DNA from: Bdellovibrionaceae bacterium UBA2339
GTDB taxonomy: Bacteria > Bdellovibrionota > Bdellovibrionia > Bdellovibrionales > JAMPXM01
Direction of reading: 5' to 3'
NCBI GenBank assembly: GCA_002344785.1
Contig: DDUL01000045.1
Location: 1 to 24,485 of the forward strand
Length of the DNA: 24,485 bases
The notes beneath the pieces were generated by a model. That model was not told the DNA's origin. It searched no databases and was given only the letters and a program-made list of their open reading frames with translations. Positions within the stretch are counted from its first letter, which is position 1; each line of letters begins with the position of its first letter. A program made the position numbers and the translations under genes. Of this stretch, positions 1 to 7,209 are shown one piece after another.

Positions 1-1
1 G

Positions 2-1495
2 TTCGTTCGCGGCGATGCGATTGCGGGCATCATCATCATGGTCGTGAACATCATCGGCGGTCTGTTGATCGGTGTCTTGCAACACGGTTTGGATTTAGCG
101 AATGCCGCAGAAACTTACACGAAGCTCACCATCGGTGATGGCCTTGTGTCGCAAATCCCAGCCCTGATCATTTCGACGGCGGCCGGTATCATCGTGACTC
201 GCTCCGGAAGTGAAAAGGACATGGGACAAGAGGTCATTGGCCAGTTGTTCCTCAACCCACGTGCGTTGTACATCGGCGCTGGAGTTGTCGCCTTTTTGGG
301 CGCGATTCCTGGCCTGCCCGGGATTCCCTTCTTCACTTCGGCGATCGCCATGGGCGGTCTGGCTTGGATCGTGGATCGCTTCCAAAAAGAAGCAAAGATT
401 GAAGAGCAGAAGAAGGCCGATGAAGTTGCGGCGAAGCCAGAGAAAGAAAAAATCGAGAACCTTCTGCCTTTGGATTTGGTGGAACTTGAAGTCGGCTACG
501 GTCTGATCAATGTCGTCGAAAGCGAACAGTCCGGCGACTTGTTGGAGCGGATTGTTTCCATCCGCAAACAATTCGCATTGGATATGGGACTCATCGTTCC
601 GAGCATTCACATTCGCGACAATCTGCAGTTGGAACCCGGCGAGTACCGTGTGTTGATCAAAGGCAATCGTGTCGGTGGCGGTGTCTTGCGGCCGGACTAT
701 TTGTTGGCCATGGATCCGGGCAACACCTCGGGCAAGGTCGAGGGCATTCGCACGAAGGAACCCGCATTCGGTTTGGATGCGATTTGGATCACGAAGGGTC
801 AAAGAGAAGAGGCCGAGCTTGCCGGCTACACGGTTGTCGATCTGCCGACCGTCATGGCCACGCACCTTACCGAGCTTGTTCGTACGCATGCGCATGAACT
901 GCTGGGCCGCCAAGAGGCGCAGTCGCTCATCGACAATTTCAAGAAGGCTTATCCGAAAGTGGTGGAGGATCTCATTCCAGATCCGTTGCCGCTGGGCGGA
1001 GTGGTCAAGGTTCTTCAGAACCTGCTTCGTGAACAAGTCTCGATTCGTGACTTGCTGACCATCTTCGAAACACTCGCCGATGAAGCGCATCGAACTAAAG
1101 ATCCGGAAGTCCTCACCGAGTCGGTGCGCAAAGCCTTGGCTCGTGGCATCTCCTCCAAGTTTAGAGATGAAAGCGGTCGAGTCAGCGTGATGTCTCTGGA
1201 TCCGTCGCTTGAAGAATTGATCGCCAATTCACTTTTGCAAACGGAGCAAGGCGTTCAGCTTGTGATGGATCCTCGCACGGCTCACAACATGATCGAGGGG
1301 ATCGCCTCGTCCATCGAAACGCATCCGGAGATTGCGAGCCAGCCGATCTTGCTCGTGAGCCCGACGGCTCGTCGACACATTTCGAAACTCACCACACGTT
1401 TTCTGCCGCAATTGGTTGTCTTGTCTCATAACGAGTTGGCGTCTGACGTGAACATCCGAAACGTCGCGACCGTGGAGTTGCCGCATGCGGGTTAA
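2..1495 (+). CDS. flhA: Flagellar biosynthesis protein FlhA (5' truncated by window edge)
   Basis: FlhA is the nonameric inner-membrane export gate of the flagellar type III secretion system; its cytoplasmic domain docks chaperone-substrate complexes. The reading frame is open from the first bases, so the ATG at 38 is internal. The fragment has about 497 of the usual roughly 690-700 residues; the N-terminal membrane helices and FHIPEP signature lie outside. Visible are the family motif GDAIAGIII at the edge, the last transmembrane helices (for example LYIGAGVVAFLGAIPGLPG), a charged linker rich in Lys/Glu (about bases 380-460), and the complete soluble domain ending in VATVELPHAG. The stop codon lies inside the start of flhF (11-bp overlap), indicating translational coupling. 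Identity is firm; nothing odd is seen in this part. Confidence 0.97.
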   Translation, partial: FVRGDAIAGIIIMVVNIIGGLLIGVLQHGLDLANAAETYTKLTIGDGLVSQIPALIISTAAGIIVTRSGSEKDMGQEVIGQLFLNPRALYIGAGVVAFLGAIPGLPGIPFFTSAIAMGGLAWIVDRFQKEAKIEEQKKADEVAAKPEKEKIENLLPLDLVELEVGYGLINVVESEQSGDLLERIVSIRKQFALDMGLIVPSIHIRDNLQLEPGEYRVLIKGNRVGGGVLRPDYLLAMDPGNTSGKVEGIRTKEPAFGLDAIWITKGQREEAELAGYTVVDLPTVMATHLTELVRTHAHELLGRQEAQSLIDNFKKAYPKVVEDLIPDPLPLGGVVKVLQNLLREQVSIRDLLTIFETLADEAHRTKDPEVLTESVRKALARGISSKFRDESGRVSVMSLDPSLEELIANSLLQTEQGVQLVMDPRTAHNMIEGIASSIETHPEIASQPILLVSPTARRHISKLTTRFLPQLVVLSHNELASDVNIRNVATVELPHAG

Positions 1496-3182
1496 GAAAT
1501 TTGAAGCCAGAAGCATGAAAGAAGCCTTGCGTATGGTGAAGGCCGAGTTGGGCCCTGAGGCCGTGATTCTTGGCGCTCGAGAAAACAAGCGCAGCTTCGG
1601 CTTGGGGGGCGAGACGTCCTTCGAGGTCACAGCCGCCGTGTCGGATCAGACGCTGCAGAAAAAACACTTCGTCGAGAGCCGACTTCGCCCCGATGATCGC
1701 GAGCGCTTTCTCGCGGCCGAAGCTCGCCGACAAAAACAAGTGATCGAAGCCATGGTGGAGAAACGACGTCGACAGCTTGAAGAGGAAGAGGAGCGTAAGG
1801 CGCGCTTCGCGGCGGGACCACGACCGATCACCAAGGTTTCGTACATCGACATTCAAGATGATGAGTCAGCGCACGCGGCTTACGCGCCTCGAGAACAAAG
1901 GTGGAGTTCCAATTCACAGGCCGCAGCGGGTTCACAGGCCGCACCGGGCACAGCCGCGTCGGCGTCGTCGGCGGTCGGCACCCAATTGGGCTCAAGTCCC
2001 GGTGTGAAGATTAAGTCTTTGGCGCGCGCTGCTGCGGAAGCCAGTCGTGGATTTGAACCGCCTCCACCTCCCGCACCCATGCCGACGGCGGCTTCGAATT
2101 CGCGTGGACCAAAAGGTGCATCGGCGGGAGCCGGAGCGCCGATTATGCCGATGCCGAATGCCGGTGCCGAGGTGAGCGAACTCAAAGCTGAAATCGCTCG
2201 CCTTCAAAATCTGATCGACAGCTTTCAAACTCAAGCTCCGGCGCCAACGCCGGCGATTCAAGCTTCGTCCATGGCGCAGATTGCGACACATCCCGGAGCT
2301 GAGTTCGGCTTGAGCTATGACTTCGCGGATTCGTATCGGCGATTGGTCGATGCGGGTGTAGCGCAGGACTTAGCAGGCGAAATTCTCAGACGTGCCAGCC
2401 GCGAGATCGATCCCGTACAGGCCAAGCGCAAGGCGAGTATTGAAGCTTGGGTGGCGAAATGGTTTTTGACCAATGTGCAGATTTGCGAAACGCCTTCGGC
2501 GGGACGCTATCACGTTTTTGTCGGACCTGTGGGCGGCGGAAAGACGGCGCAGTTGGTGAAGACCGCGGCGCAGTTGGTGATCAAAGAGCGGAAGAAGATC
2601 GCCATCGTGAGCTCGGACGTATCGAAAGTGGGCGCGATCGACCAACTGAAGATCTACGCACAGATTCTCAACGTTCCGTTCGCGGTGATTCGCGACAAGT
2701 CGGATTGGACTTGGATTGAACAGCAACTCTCGCATGTGGACCACATCCTGGTGGACACGTCGGGCGCTTCGCTGCGCGAGGTGGATGAGATTCAAAGACT
2801 GCGCAGCCTACTCCCGCAAACACCATCAACAAGCGATCTTCGAGTGCATCTGTGCTTGTCGGCCACCATGAAAGAGACCGACGCCATGGAAACATTGCGC
2901 CGCTTCCGCGTGGCCAATCTCACCGATCTGATTTTCACGGGCCTAGATCTTTGCGTTCAATACGGCGTCATTCCCACACTTCAGCTGAAGTCGGGACTTC
3001 CACTGCACAGCTTTGGCGTCGGATCGCGAATTCCAGAAGACTTCGAGCGCGCGACCAAAGAGCGCGTTCTGGATCTTCTCTACAAACTTTCAAGCTTAGC
3101 TTCTTCGACCGCGCAGGCATCGTCGCCCGCTCGAGGCGGACAAGCCGCCACAGATTCATCAACTTGGGGAGGAACTCTATGA
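1485..3182 (+). CDS. flhF: Flagellar SRP-like GTPase FlhF, with altered GTPase motifs
   Basis: FlhF is an SRP-family GTPase that recruits the first flagellar components to the pole. The N-terminus (MRVKKFEARSMKEAL) and the segment ELGPEAVILGARENK are typical of the family. Residues about 100-270 form a Lys/Glu-rich then Ala/Pro-rich linker, followed by the NG domain (about 275-545). The length of 565 is above the usual 360-500 because of this linker. The P-loop is GPVGGGKTAQ (347-356) where GPTGVGKTTT is usual; D378-K381 is DVSK instead of DTYR; the G3 motif is DTSGA (424-428) instead of DTAGR; G4 is TGLD (485-488), lacking the Lys of TKLD/TKID. The start overlaps flhA by 11 bp with GTGGAG upstream; the stop overlaps flhG. 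Family assignment is firm; weakened GTP hydrolysis or nucleotide specificity is inferred. Confidence 0.93.
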   Translation: MRVKKFEARSMKEALRMVKAELGPEAVILGARENKRSFGLGGETSFEVTAAVSDQTLQKKHFVESRLRPDDRERFLAAEARRQKQVIEAMVEKRRRQLEEEEERKARFAAGPRPITKVSYIDIQDDESAHAAYAPREQRWSSNSQAAAGSQAAPGTAASASSAVGTQLGSSPGVKIKSLARAAAEASRGFEPPPPPAPMPTAASNSRGPKGASAGAGAPIMPMPNAGAEVSELKAEIARLQNLIDSFQTQAPAPTPAIQASSMAQIATHPGAEFGLSYDFADSYRRLVDAGVAQDLAGEILRRASREIDPVQAKRKASIEAWVAKWFLTNVQICETPSAGRYHVFVGPVGGGKTAQLVKTAAQLVIKERKKIAIVSSDVSKVGAIDQLKIYAQILNVPFAVIRDKSDWTWIEQQLSHVDHILVDTSGASLREVDEIQRLRSLLPQTPSTSDLRVHLCLSATMKETDAMETLRRFRVANLTDLIFTGLDLCVQYGVIPTLQLKSGLPLHSFGVGSRIPEDFERATKERVLDLLYKLSSLASSTAQASSPARGGQAATDSSTWGGTL

Positions 3183-4015
3183 TGTTGTCCACGACCGGTT
3201 CGGCGCCCGCATTCGCGCCGCGGGTCATCTCGCTCACGTCAGGAAAAGGCGGGGTTGGAAAGAGCACACTGACGGCGAATCTCGCACTTGAGCTGGCGCG
3301 CGCCGGGCAGCGAGTTCTACTCATCGACGGTGATTTTGGTATGGCCAATCTCGATGTGATGTTTGGCTTGCGGGCTCGGCAGAGTCTTCATGAAGTGGTG
3401 CAAGGTGAAGCCTTAATCCAAGACATTCTGATGCCGGTGAGCGAGAACATCACGCTGATTCCCGGTGGCAGCGGCATCTACGATTTGCAAAAACTGACGG
3501 CGATCGCCAAGCAGACTTTGTTGGATCAAATCAGTCAGCTCGAAGAATCCTTCGATGTGGTTTTGGTCGATACCGCTCCTGGCATTACCGACAACGTCTT
3601 GTTTCTCAACTCCGCCGTCGAAGAGATCCACGTGGTGTTGACGCCGGATCCTTCATCGCTCACCGACGCTTACGCGTTGATCAAGACCTTGCACCTCAAG
3701 GCGCGGGAAAACCGATTTCAAATCATCTGCAATCAAGTTCGAGATCAACAGGATGGCGAGCGAATCTTCAATCGACTCGAAAACGTCGTCGCCCGCTTTT
3801 TGCCCGTGAGACTTGAAATGGCCGGCATCATTCCTATGGATCCGCATCTTCGGCAGGCCGTGCGCAGCCAACAACTGGTGGGGCGAGCGCAGCCGCAGAG
3901 CGAGTCCGCTGAAGCGATTCGCGCCTTGGCGCGCGAGATCGTCCAACGTCAACGTCTAGGCGAGTGTAAAGGAAGTTTACAGTTTTTCTGGAGACAGATG
4001 GTGGGTGCAGCTTAA
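3179..4015 (+). CDS. flhG: MinD/ParA-type ATPase FlhG (FleN/YlxH family)
   Basis: FlhG limits flagellar number and works with FlhF; it is a membrane-binding MinD-like ATPase. The deviant Walker A motif GKGGVGKST is at residues 22-30, the second Lys-containing loop region LLIDGDFGMANLDVM follows, and Walker B is VDTAPG (130-135). The length of 278 fits the family. The start is chosen at the first of two adjacent ATG codons (3179 and 3182): GGGGAGGA lies a few bases upstream and an ATGA overlap joins it to the flhF stop. The N-terminus before Walker A is a short Ala/Pro segment and has no DQAxxLR motif, the element that in many FlhG proteins stimulates FlhF GTPase; Pseudomonas FleN also lacks it. 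A chromosomal MinD is a less likely alternative because of the flhF context. Confidence 0.92.
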   Translation: MMLSTTGSAPAFAPRVISLTSGKGGVGKSTLTANLALELARAGQRVLLIDGDFGMANLDVMFGLRARQSLHEVVQGEALIQDILMPVSENITLIPGGSGIYDLQKLTAIAKQTLLDQISQLEESFDVVLVDTAPGITDNVLFLNSAVEEIHVVLTPDPSSLTDAYALIKTLHLKARENRFQIICNQVRDQQDGERIFNRLENVVARFLPVRLEMAGIIPMDPHLRQAVRSQQLVGRAQPQSESAEAIRALAREIVQRQRLGECKGSLQFFWRQMVGAA

Positions 4016-4061
4016 TTGGTCAAAGTTCGCAAGGGCCTCGACGAAGGGCCCTCGACCAATT
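4014..4061 (+). other. Two-part inverted repeat after flhG (possible terminator)
   Basis: Outer arms AATTGGTC (4014-4021) and GACCAATT (4054-4061) are perfectly complementary. Inside them AGGGCC (4032-4037) pairs with GGCCCT (4047-4052). The structure begins in the flhG stop codon. There is no T-run after it, so intrinsic termination is uncertain; a transcript-end stabiliser or attenuator is equally possible. Confidence 0.4.
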
Positions 4062-4088
4062 GGCCGCCGCGCACACAACAAAGCGCAC

Positions 4089-4123
4089 GCAGAAGTCTGG
4101 CATGAAAACGTCAGGACTTCTGC
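4089..4123. repeat. 9-bp inverted repeat upstream of fliA
   Basis: GCAGAAGTC (4089-4097) and GACTTCTGC (4115-4123) are perfect inverted copies separated by 17 bases. The right arm overlaps the candidate -35 element of the fliA promoter. It could be an operator for a dimeric regulator or an RNA hairpin. The sequence alone does not decide. Confidence 0.5.
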
Positions 4124-4146
4124 TCGACGGGTGGAATTGTTATTCT
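4118..4146 (+). promoter_or_regulatory. Candidate sigma-70-type promoter for fliA
   Basis: TTCTGC (4118-4123) and TATTCT (4141-4146) are separated by 17 bases. The -10 element matches TATAAT at four of six positions and the -35 element is weak. Transcription would begin near 4153, giving a short leader that contains the GAGGGA ribosome site at 4161-4166. Tentative. Confidence 0.3.
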
Positions 4147-4170
4147 GATTAGGCAGGCGAGAGGGAGTAC

Positions 4171-5193
4171 ATGACGGCAAATTCGAGTCAGCTTCGAAAA
4201 TATAAAGAGGCCTCTAAAAGTCCACGCGGTACTCCAGAGGAATCCGCCGCCAAGGCCGGAGCGCGCAAAGGCAAAGCCACGTTGAAGAGCGTGGATGCGC
4301 AAGGGCAAAGTGAAGCGCGCGTTGAAGCCAGTGTCGAGGCCGTTGAGGAAGTGGAAACGCCAGCGCCGATCGGCAAGAACGGGCGTCCCACGGTTCGCTT
4401 CGGCTCGGCGCAAAGCGAAGCGCGATTCAACTCGAAGCCTGGTCCCAACGGCTTCGTTCGCAGTGAAGCGGATCGAACCGAACTCATCAAAGAGTACGCG
4501 CCCCTCATCAAATTCGTCGCGCAAAAAATCGCCGTGCGCTTGCCGGCGAACATCGAATTGGATGATTTGATTTCATCGGGTGTCATCGGTCTGATGGATG
4601 CCATCGATAAGTATGATCCTAATCGCGACAATCGATTTAAGACTTATGCCGAATTTCGAATTCGCGGCGCCATTCTCGATGAACTGCGCTCGCAAGATTG
4701 GGTGCCGAGATCTGTGCGCGACAAGGCCAAGCTACTCGACAAAACGGTTGCGGAGCTGGAGATCGAGCTTGGTCGCCAGGCGACGGATGAAGAAGTCGCC
4801 GAACGATTGAACATGACGATTGAAGAGTTCTTCGAACTCGTCAATCAGGTGCGACCTGTGTCGGTATTGTCGATTGATGAGATTTCATCGTTCTCCAACG
4901 TCGACAAAAAGTCGTTCATGTCCTTGCTCGAAGATGTGCGTGTCGCGAACCCGCTCATTCAGCTCAGTTCGAAGTCGGTGAAGGACGTGATCACGAAGGC
5001 GATCGAGGAGTTACCGGAACGCCAGCGCTTGGTGCTGTCACTCTATTATTATGAAGACTTGAACCTCAAAGAGATCGGCAAGGTTTTGCGAGTGACAGAA
5101 AGCCGTGTCTCGCAGCTTCACGCCCAAGCTATGAGCCGTTTGCGCTGTAAGCTGGCGAGCTTCATGAAAGAGCATAGCCAAGAAGCGTCTTGA
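4171..5193 (+). CDS. fliA: Flagellar sigma factor FliA (sigma-28/WhiG family)
   Basis: Directs RNA polymerase to late flagellar and chemotaxis promoters. Region 2 (about residues 104-180) contains DLISSGVIGLMDAIDKYDP, RFKTYAEFRIRGAILDELR and DWVPRSVR, all diagnostic of the FliA/WhiG group; region 3 follows at about 185-245; region 4 (about 280-330) has LPERQRLVLSLYYYEDLNLK and the helix-turn-helix VTESRVSQLHAQAM. The ATG is preceded by GAGGGAG at good spacing. The protein has 340 residues, roughly 90 more than usual, because of an N-terminal Lys/Ala/Glu-rich tail (residues 1 to about 95) that looks disordered. It follows flhG, as is common in polar flagellar operons. A strong sigma-28-like promoter is present elsewhere in the window (9442-9468). 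Confidence 0.95.
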   Translation: MTANSSQLRKYKEASKSPRGTPEESAAKAGARKGKATLKSVDAQGQSEARVEASVEAVEEVETPAPIGKNGRPTVRFGSAQSEARFNSKPGPNGFVRSEADRTELIKEYAPLIKFVAQKIAVRLPANIELDDLISSGVIGLMDAIDKYDPNRDNRFKTYAEFRIRGAILDELRSQDWVPRSVRDKAKLLDKTVAELEIELGRQATDEEVAERLNMTIEEFFELVNQVRPVSVLSIDEISSFSNVDKKSFMSLLEDVRVANPLIQLSSKSVKDVITKAIEELPERQRLVLSLYYYEDLNLKEIGKVLRVTESRVSQLHAQAMSRLRCKLASFMKEHSQEAS

Positions 5194-5219
5194 TCCCATG
5201 AACCCGTCAAGCCGACGGA

Positions 5220-6533
5220 TTAGGTCAGTCGATGCCGAAGTGATTCGCGAAGCTTGGACATCAAACGAGCTTCCATTTGCCGAACCGCCTCGCGCGTGAC
5301 GCCATAGCGTTCGCCGATTTCCTGCAAAGTCTTGGGTTCATCAGCCAAGAGTCTTTCCTCGAGAAGCTCCACTTCACGTTCGTTGAGGTGGGGACGAAGG
5401 TTTTCCACTTCTTCGCGAAGAATCGCGACCAGTTCCGCTTGTCCAAGCTGCTCGTCGAGAGGCGCGTCCGACGAGGCCTCGCGATCCAGAAGCGTCGCGT
5501 TTCCATCTTCACCGATGGGTGTTTCCAACGAAATGTCTCGGGCTGACATTCTCTGTTCCATGGTCTGCACATCTTCTTCGCTCACACCAAGTCTCGAAGA
5601 GAGAAGTTTGACCGTCGGTTCATGGCCCTCAAGAACTAAGCGGTCCTTTTCCTTTTGCAGCCTGTAGAACAGTTTTCTTTGCGCGGCCGTCGTGCCGATG
5701 CGAACCATCGAATACTGCCGCATGAGATACTCTTGAATATAGCCGCGAATCCACCACACGGCATAGGTGATGAGGCGGACGCCCTTGTACGGGTTGTATT
5801 CACGTACAGCCTGCATCAAGCCGACGTTGCCTTCTTGAATGAGGTCGATCAATCGCGCGCCGAACTTTGAATACTCGGATGCGATTTTGACGACAAAGCG
5901 CAAGTTGCTGGTCACCAAGGCCTCGGCGGCCTTGCTATCGCCCAACTCCGCATAGCGCTTGGCCAATTCAAACTCTTGTTCGCGCGTGAGCACGGGATAT
6001 CTCTTGATCTCGGCCATATACAGCGCCACGGGGTCAGTCGCTGCGGGCAAAACTTCGGCGACGACAGGCAGTCGTTCCGAAGAAGCGCGTGCTTCGAAAG
6101 CGCGTGGAGGTTTTGACGAAGCTGTCTGAGCGACTTCGGCGGCCAAGTCCGCGGCCTTTTCAAAGTCTTGCAGATCAGTCTCTTCCCATCCGCCTTCACG
6201 CCAGAGAGCTTGCGGATCTTCGTCCGAGGATTCTGTGTGAGTGTCTTCGTGAATGGCGCTGTCACTTGAGATCTTTGGCGTCGCGCGCGCGCTTGGGCCT
6301 GCGAGTTTGTCGCCGACATCGCGCAATTGCGCGGACTTCGCCTCGGCCGGATCAACCAGCTCGGCTCGGACACTTTCTGGACGCGACGGCGTGAGGCGAT
6401 CTTCGCTGGTCTTGGCGGAGGTGCGCGACTTTGAGGCCGAGGCCGACGTCGAAGAGCTCGGTGCGCGCGACTTGGTCGACGGCTTTTTCGCCGAGCCCTT
6501 TGCGCTCACTTTCTTTGACTTCAGCTTCGTCAA
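5220..6533 (-). CDS. rpoH: RpoH-like (sigma-32 family) RNA polymerase sigma factor with long N-terminal extension
   Basis: An alternative sigma factor of the heat-shock group. Visible are region 1.2 (DPVALYMAEIKRYPVLTREQ), region 2 (NLRFVVKIASEYSK, DLIQEGNVGLMQAV, RLITYAVWWIRGYIQEY), the RpoH-specific box QRKLFYRL (about residues 285-292), and region 4 (LQEIGERYGVTREAVRQMEAR). From the start chosen it has 437 residues against about 285-300 for typical RpoH; the first 165 or so are Ser/Lys-rich then acidic and low-complexity. The frame continues open to a TTG at 6626, but that lies inside the preceding gene with poor ribosome-site spacing. TTG at 6533 is preceded by AAGGAG six bases away, so I prefer it; GTG at 6509 is another option. 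It is the second gene of a unit with the gene at 6580-6894 and converges with fliA. Confidence 0.88.
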   Translation of the reverse strand: MTKLKSKKVSAKGSAKKPSTKSRAPSSSTSASASKSRTSAKTSEDRLTPSRPESVRAELVDPAEAKSAQLRDVGDKLAGPSARATPKISSDSAIHEDTHTESSDEDPQALWREGGWEETDLQDFEKAADLAAEVAQTASSKPPRAFEARASSERLPVVAEVLPAATDPVALYMAEIKRYPVLTREQEFELAKRYAELGDSKAAEALVTSNLRFVVKIASEYSKFGARLIDLIQEGNVGLMQAVREYNPYKGVRLITYAVWWIRGYIQEYLMRQYSMVRIGTTAAQRKLFYRLQKEKDRLVLEGHEPTVKLLSSRLGVSEEDVQTMEQRMSARDISLETPIGEDGNATLLDREASSDAPLDEQLGQAELVAILREEVENLRPHLNEREVELLEERLLADEPKTLQEIGERYGVTREAVRQMEARLMSKLRESLRHRLT

Positions 6534-6539
6534 CTTCGA

Positions 6540-6545
6540 CTCCTT
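6540..6545 (-). promoter_or_regulatory. Ribosome binding site deciding the rpoH start
   Basis: On the - strand AAGGAG lies six bases before TTG at 6533. It is the last of four AAGGA copies produced by the 12-bp repeat. No ATG start is available near the beginning of this frame, so this pairing is the best supported start. Confidence 0.55.
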
Positions 6546-6588
6546 AAGCCAATCCTTTTGCCAATCCTTAAGCCAATCCTTATGCCAA
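6541..6588 (-). repeat. Four 12-bp tandem repeats in the rpoH leader
   Basis: On the - strand there are four consecutive units of TTGGCWWAAGGA, differing only at the two W positions (AT, TT, AA, TT). The first unit contains the stop codon of the upstream gene (6580-6582) and the last ends in the rpoH ribosome site. Each unit provides an AAGGA. The period is a multiple of three, so changes in copy number would keep frame if translation began upstream. Confidence 0.9.
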
Positions 6589-6894
6589 GGCCGCCTTGAG
6601 TTTCTTCTCAAGTGTGCTTTGCACAAGGCCCTTCACGGGCGTGAGAAGAAGCGGCAAATCCACATCAATGGTGACCATGGTCATTGAACTTCCGGCAGAC
6701 TGGCCGACGACCTTCATGTTCGCGGTAAACTTCGAACCTTTGGCTGTTCCGCTCAAAGAAGTTTCATTGAAGCTGAAGCTACAGCTTGGATCCATTCGTC
6801 GAAGCTCCGGATCCGTCTCCAGCATCGTCTTGATTTTTTGATAGGCCTCGTTGGCCGATTGTGTCGTCTGACTTTGTACCGTCACCTTGGGCAT
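6580..6894 (-). CDS. Small protein of the polyhydroxyalkanoic acid system (PHA_gran_rgn-like) family
   Basis: A 104-residue soluble protein with no signal peptide or membrane helix. It begins MPKVTVQSQTTQSANEAYQK, continues with a beta-rich section (SFSFNETSLSGTAKGSKF, then MTMVTIDVDLPLLLTP) and ends in an amphipathic helix VQSTLEKKLKAALA. This layout resembles the putative polyhydroxyalkanoic acid system family, small proteins of unknown mechanism sometimes found near PHA granule genes; no PHA gene is near it here. I chose the ATG at 6894 because AAAGGA lies nine bases upstream; an in-frame TTG at 6966 has poor spacing. It is followed after 46 bases by the rpoH-like gene, so the two are probably co-transcribed. 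Family assignment is from recalled pattern and moderate. Confidence 0.6.
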   Translation of the reverse strand: MPKVTVQSQTTQSANEAYQKIKTMLETDPELRRMDPSCSFSFNETSLSGTAKGSKFTANMKVVGQSAGSSMTMVTIDVDLPLLLTPVKGLVQSTLEKKLKAALA

Positions 6895-6948
6895 GAAGTT
6901 GTGTCCTTTCCGCGTTTTGTCGAGCCCGTCACCCAGGCCAGTTGTTAA

Positions 6949-6976
6949 TTTATCGAGTGGCCGCAAGCTCCTTCAA
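6949..6976 (-). promoter_or_regulatory. Candidate promoter of the small-protein/rpoH unit
   Basis: On the - strand TTGAAG (6976-6971) and GATAAA (6954-6949) are separated by 16 bases; each matches the sigma-70 consensus at four of six positions. It lies about 55 bases before the ATG at 6894. No clear sigma-32-type promoter was seen. Tentative. Confidence 0.28.
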
Positions 6977-7053
6977 TGACCCCATGCGGATTTGATTGGC
7001 CTTGAGGCGTTTTCAGCTATCCGATGAGGTTACGCTCTGCGTAGGTCGGCGTC

Positions 7054-7071
7054 AGCAGTCCTGCGACTGCT
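7054..7071. other. Short perfect hairpin upstream of aspS
   Basis: AGCAGTC (7054-7060) and GACTGCT (7065-7071) are perfectly complementary around the four-base loop CTGC. No T-run follows on either strand, so it is not a standard terminator. Function unknown. Confidence 0.4.
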
Positions 7072-7209
7072 AGTGCGCCTTGTCGCCCGGCCGTCCACAT
7101 CGACGCTTCAGGTATAGTCGGATTTGATACTTGTCCAAACCCTTTTCTTCATTGGCTTTTTTTTGAACTGAATCTAGGCTCGAGGCTTCCTTTATTCAGC
7201 AGGTGAAGC

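Larger units (their letters stand above)
6895..7209. other. Divergent intergenic region between the rpoH unit and aspS
   Basis: About 315 bases with no convincing gene. It must hold the promoters of both divergent units. On the - strand a weak candidate is TTGAAG-16-GATAAA (6949-6976). On the + strand TATAGT at 7113-7118 resembles a -10 element but has no good -35. A T-rich run (TTTTTTTT, near 7160) precedes aspS. A short perfect hairpin lies at 7054-7071. Confidence 0.5.

Noticed and set aside
95..1090. 331-residue open frame opposite flhA
   Set aside because: It is antisense to conserved FlhA codons, has an Arg/His/Gln-rich composition without a domain, and arises from codon bias in GC-rich DNA.
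2852..3178. Upstream extension of the flhG frame
   Set aside because: The extra residues are Arg/Ser/His-rich and overlap conserved FlhF codons; the ATG at 3179 has a good ribosome site and stop/start overlap.
6534..6626. Upstream extension of rpoH from the TTG at 6626
   Set aside because: It lies inside the preceding gene, the nearest purine-rich site is only two bases away, and the extra residues come from the 12-bp repeat.
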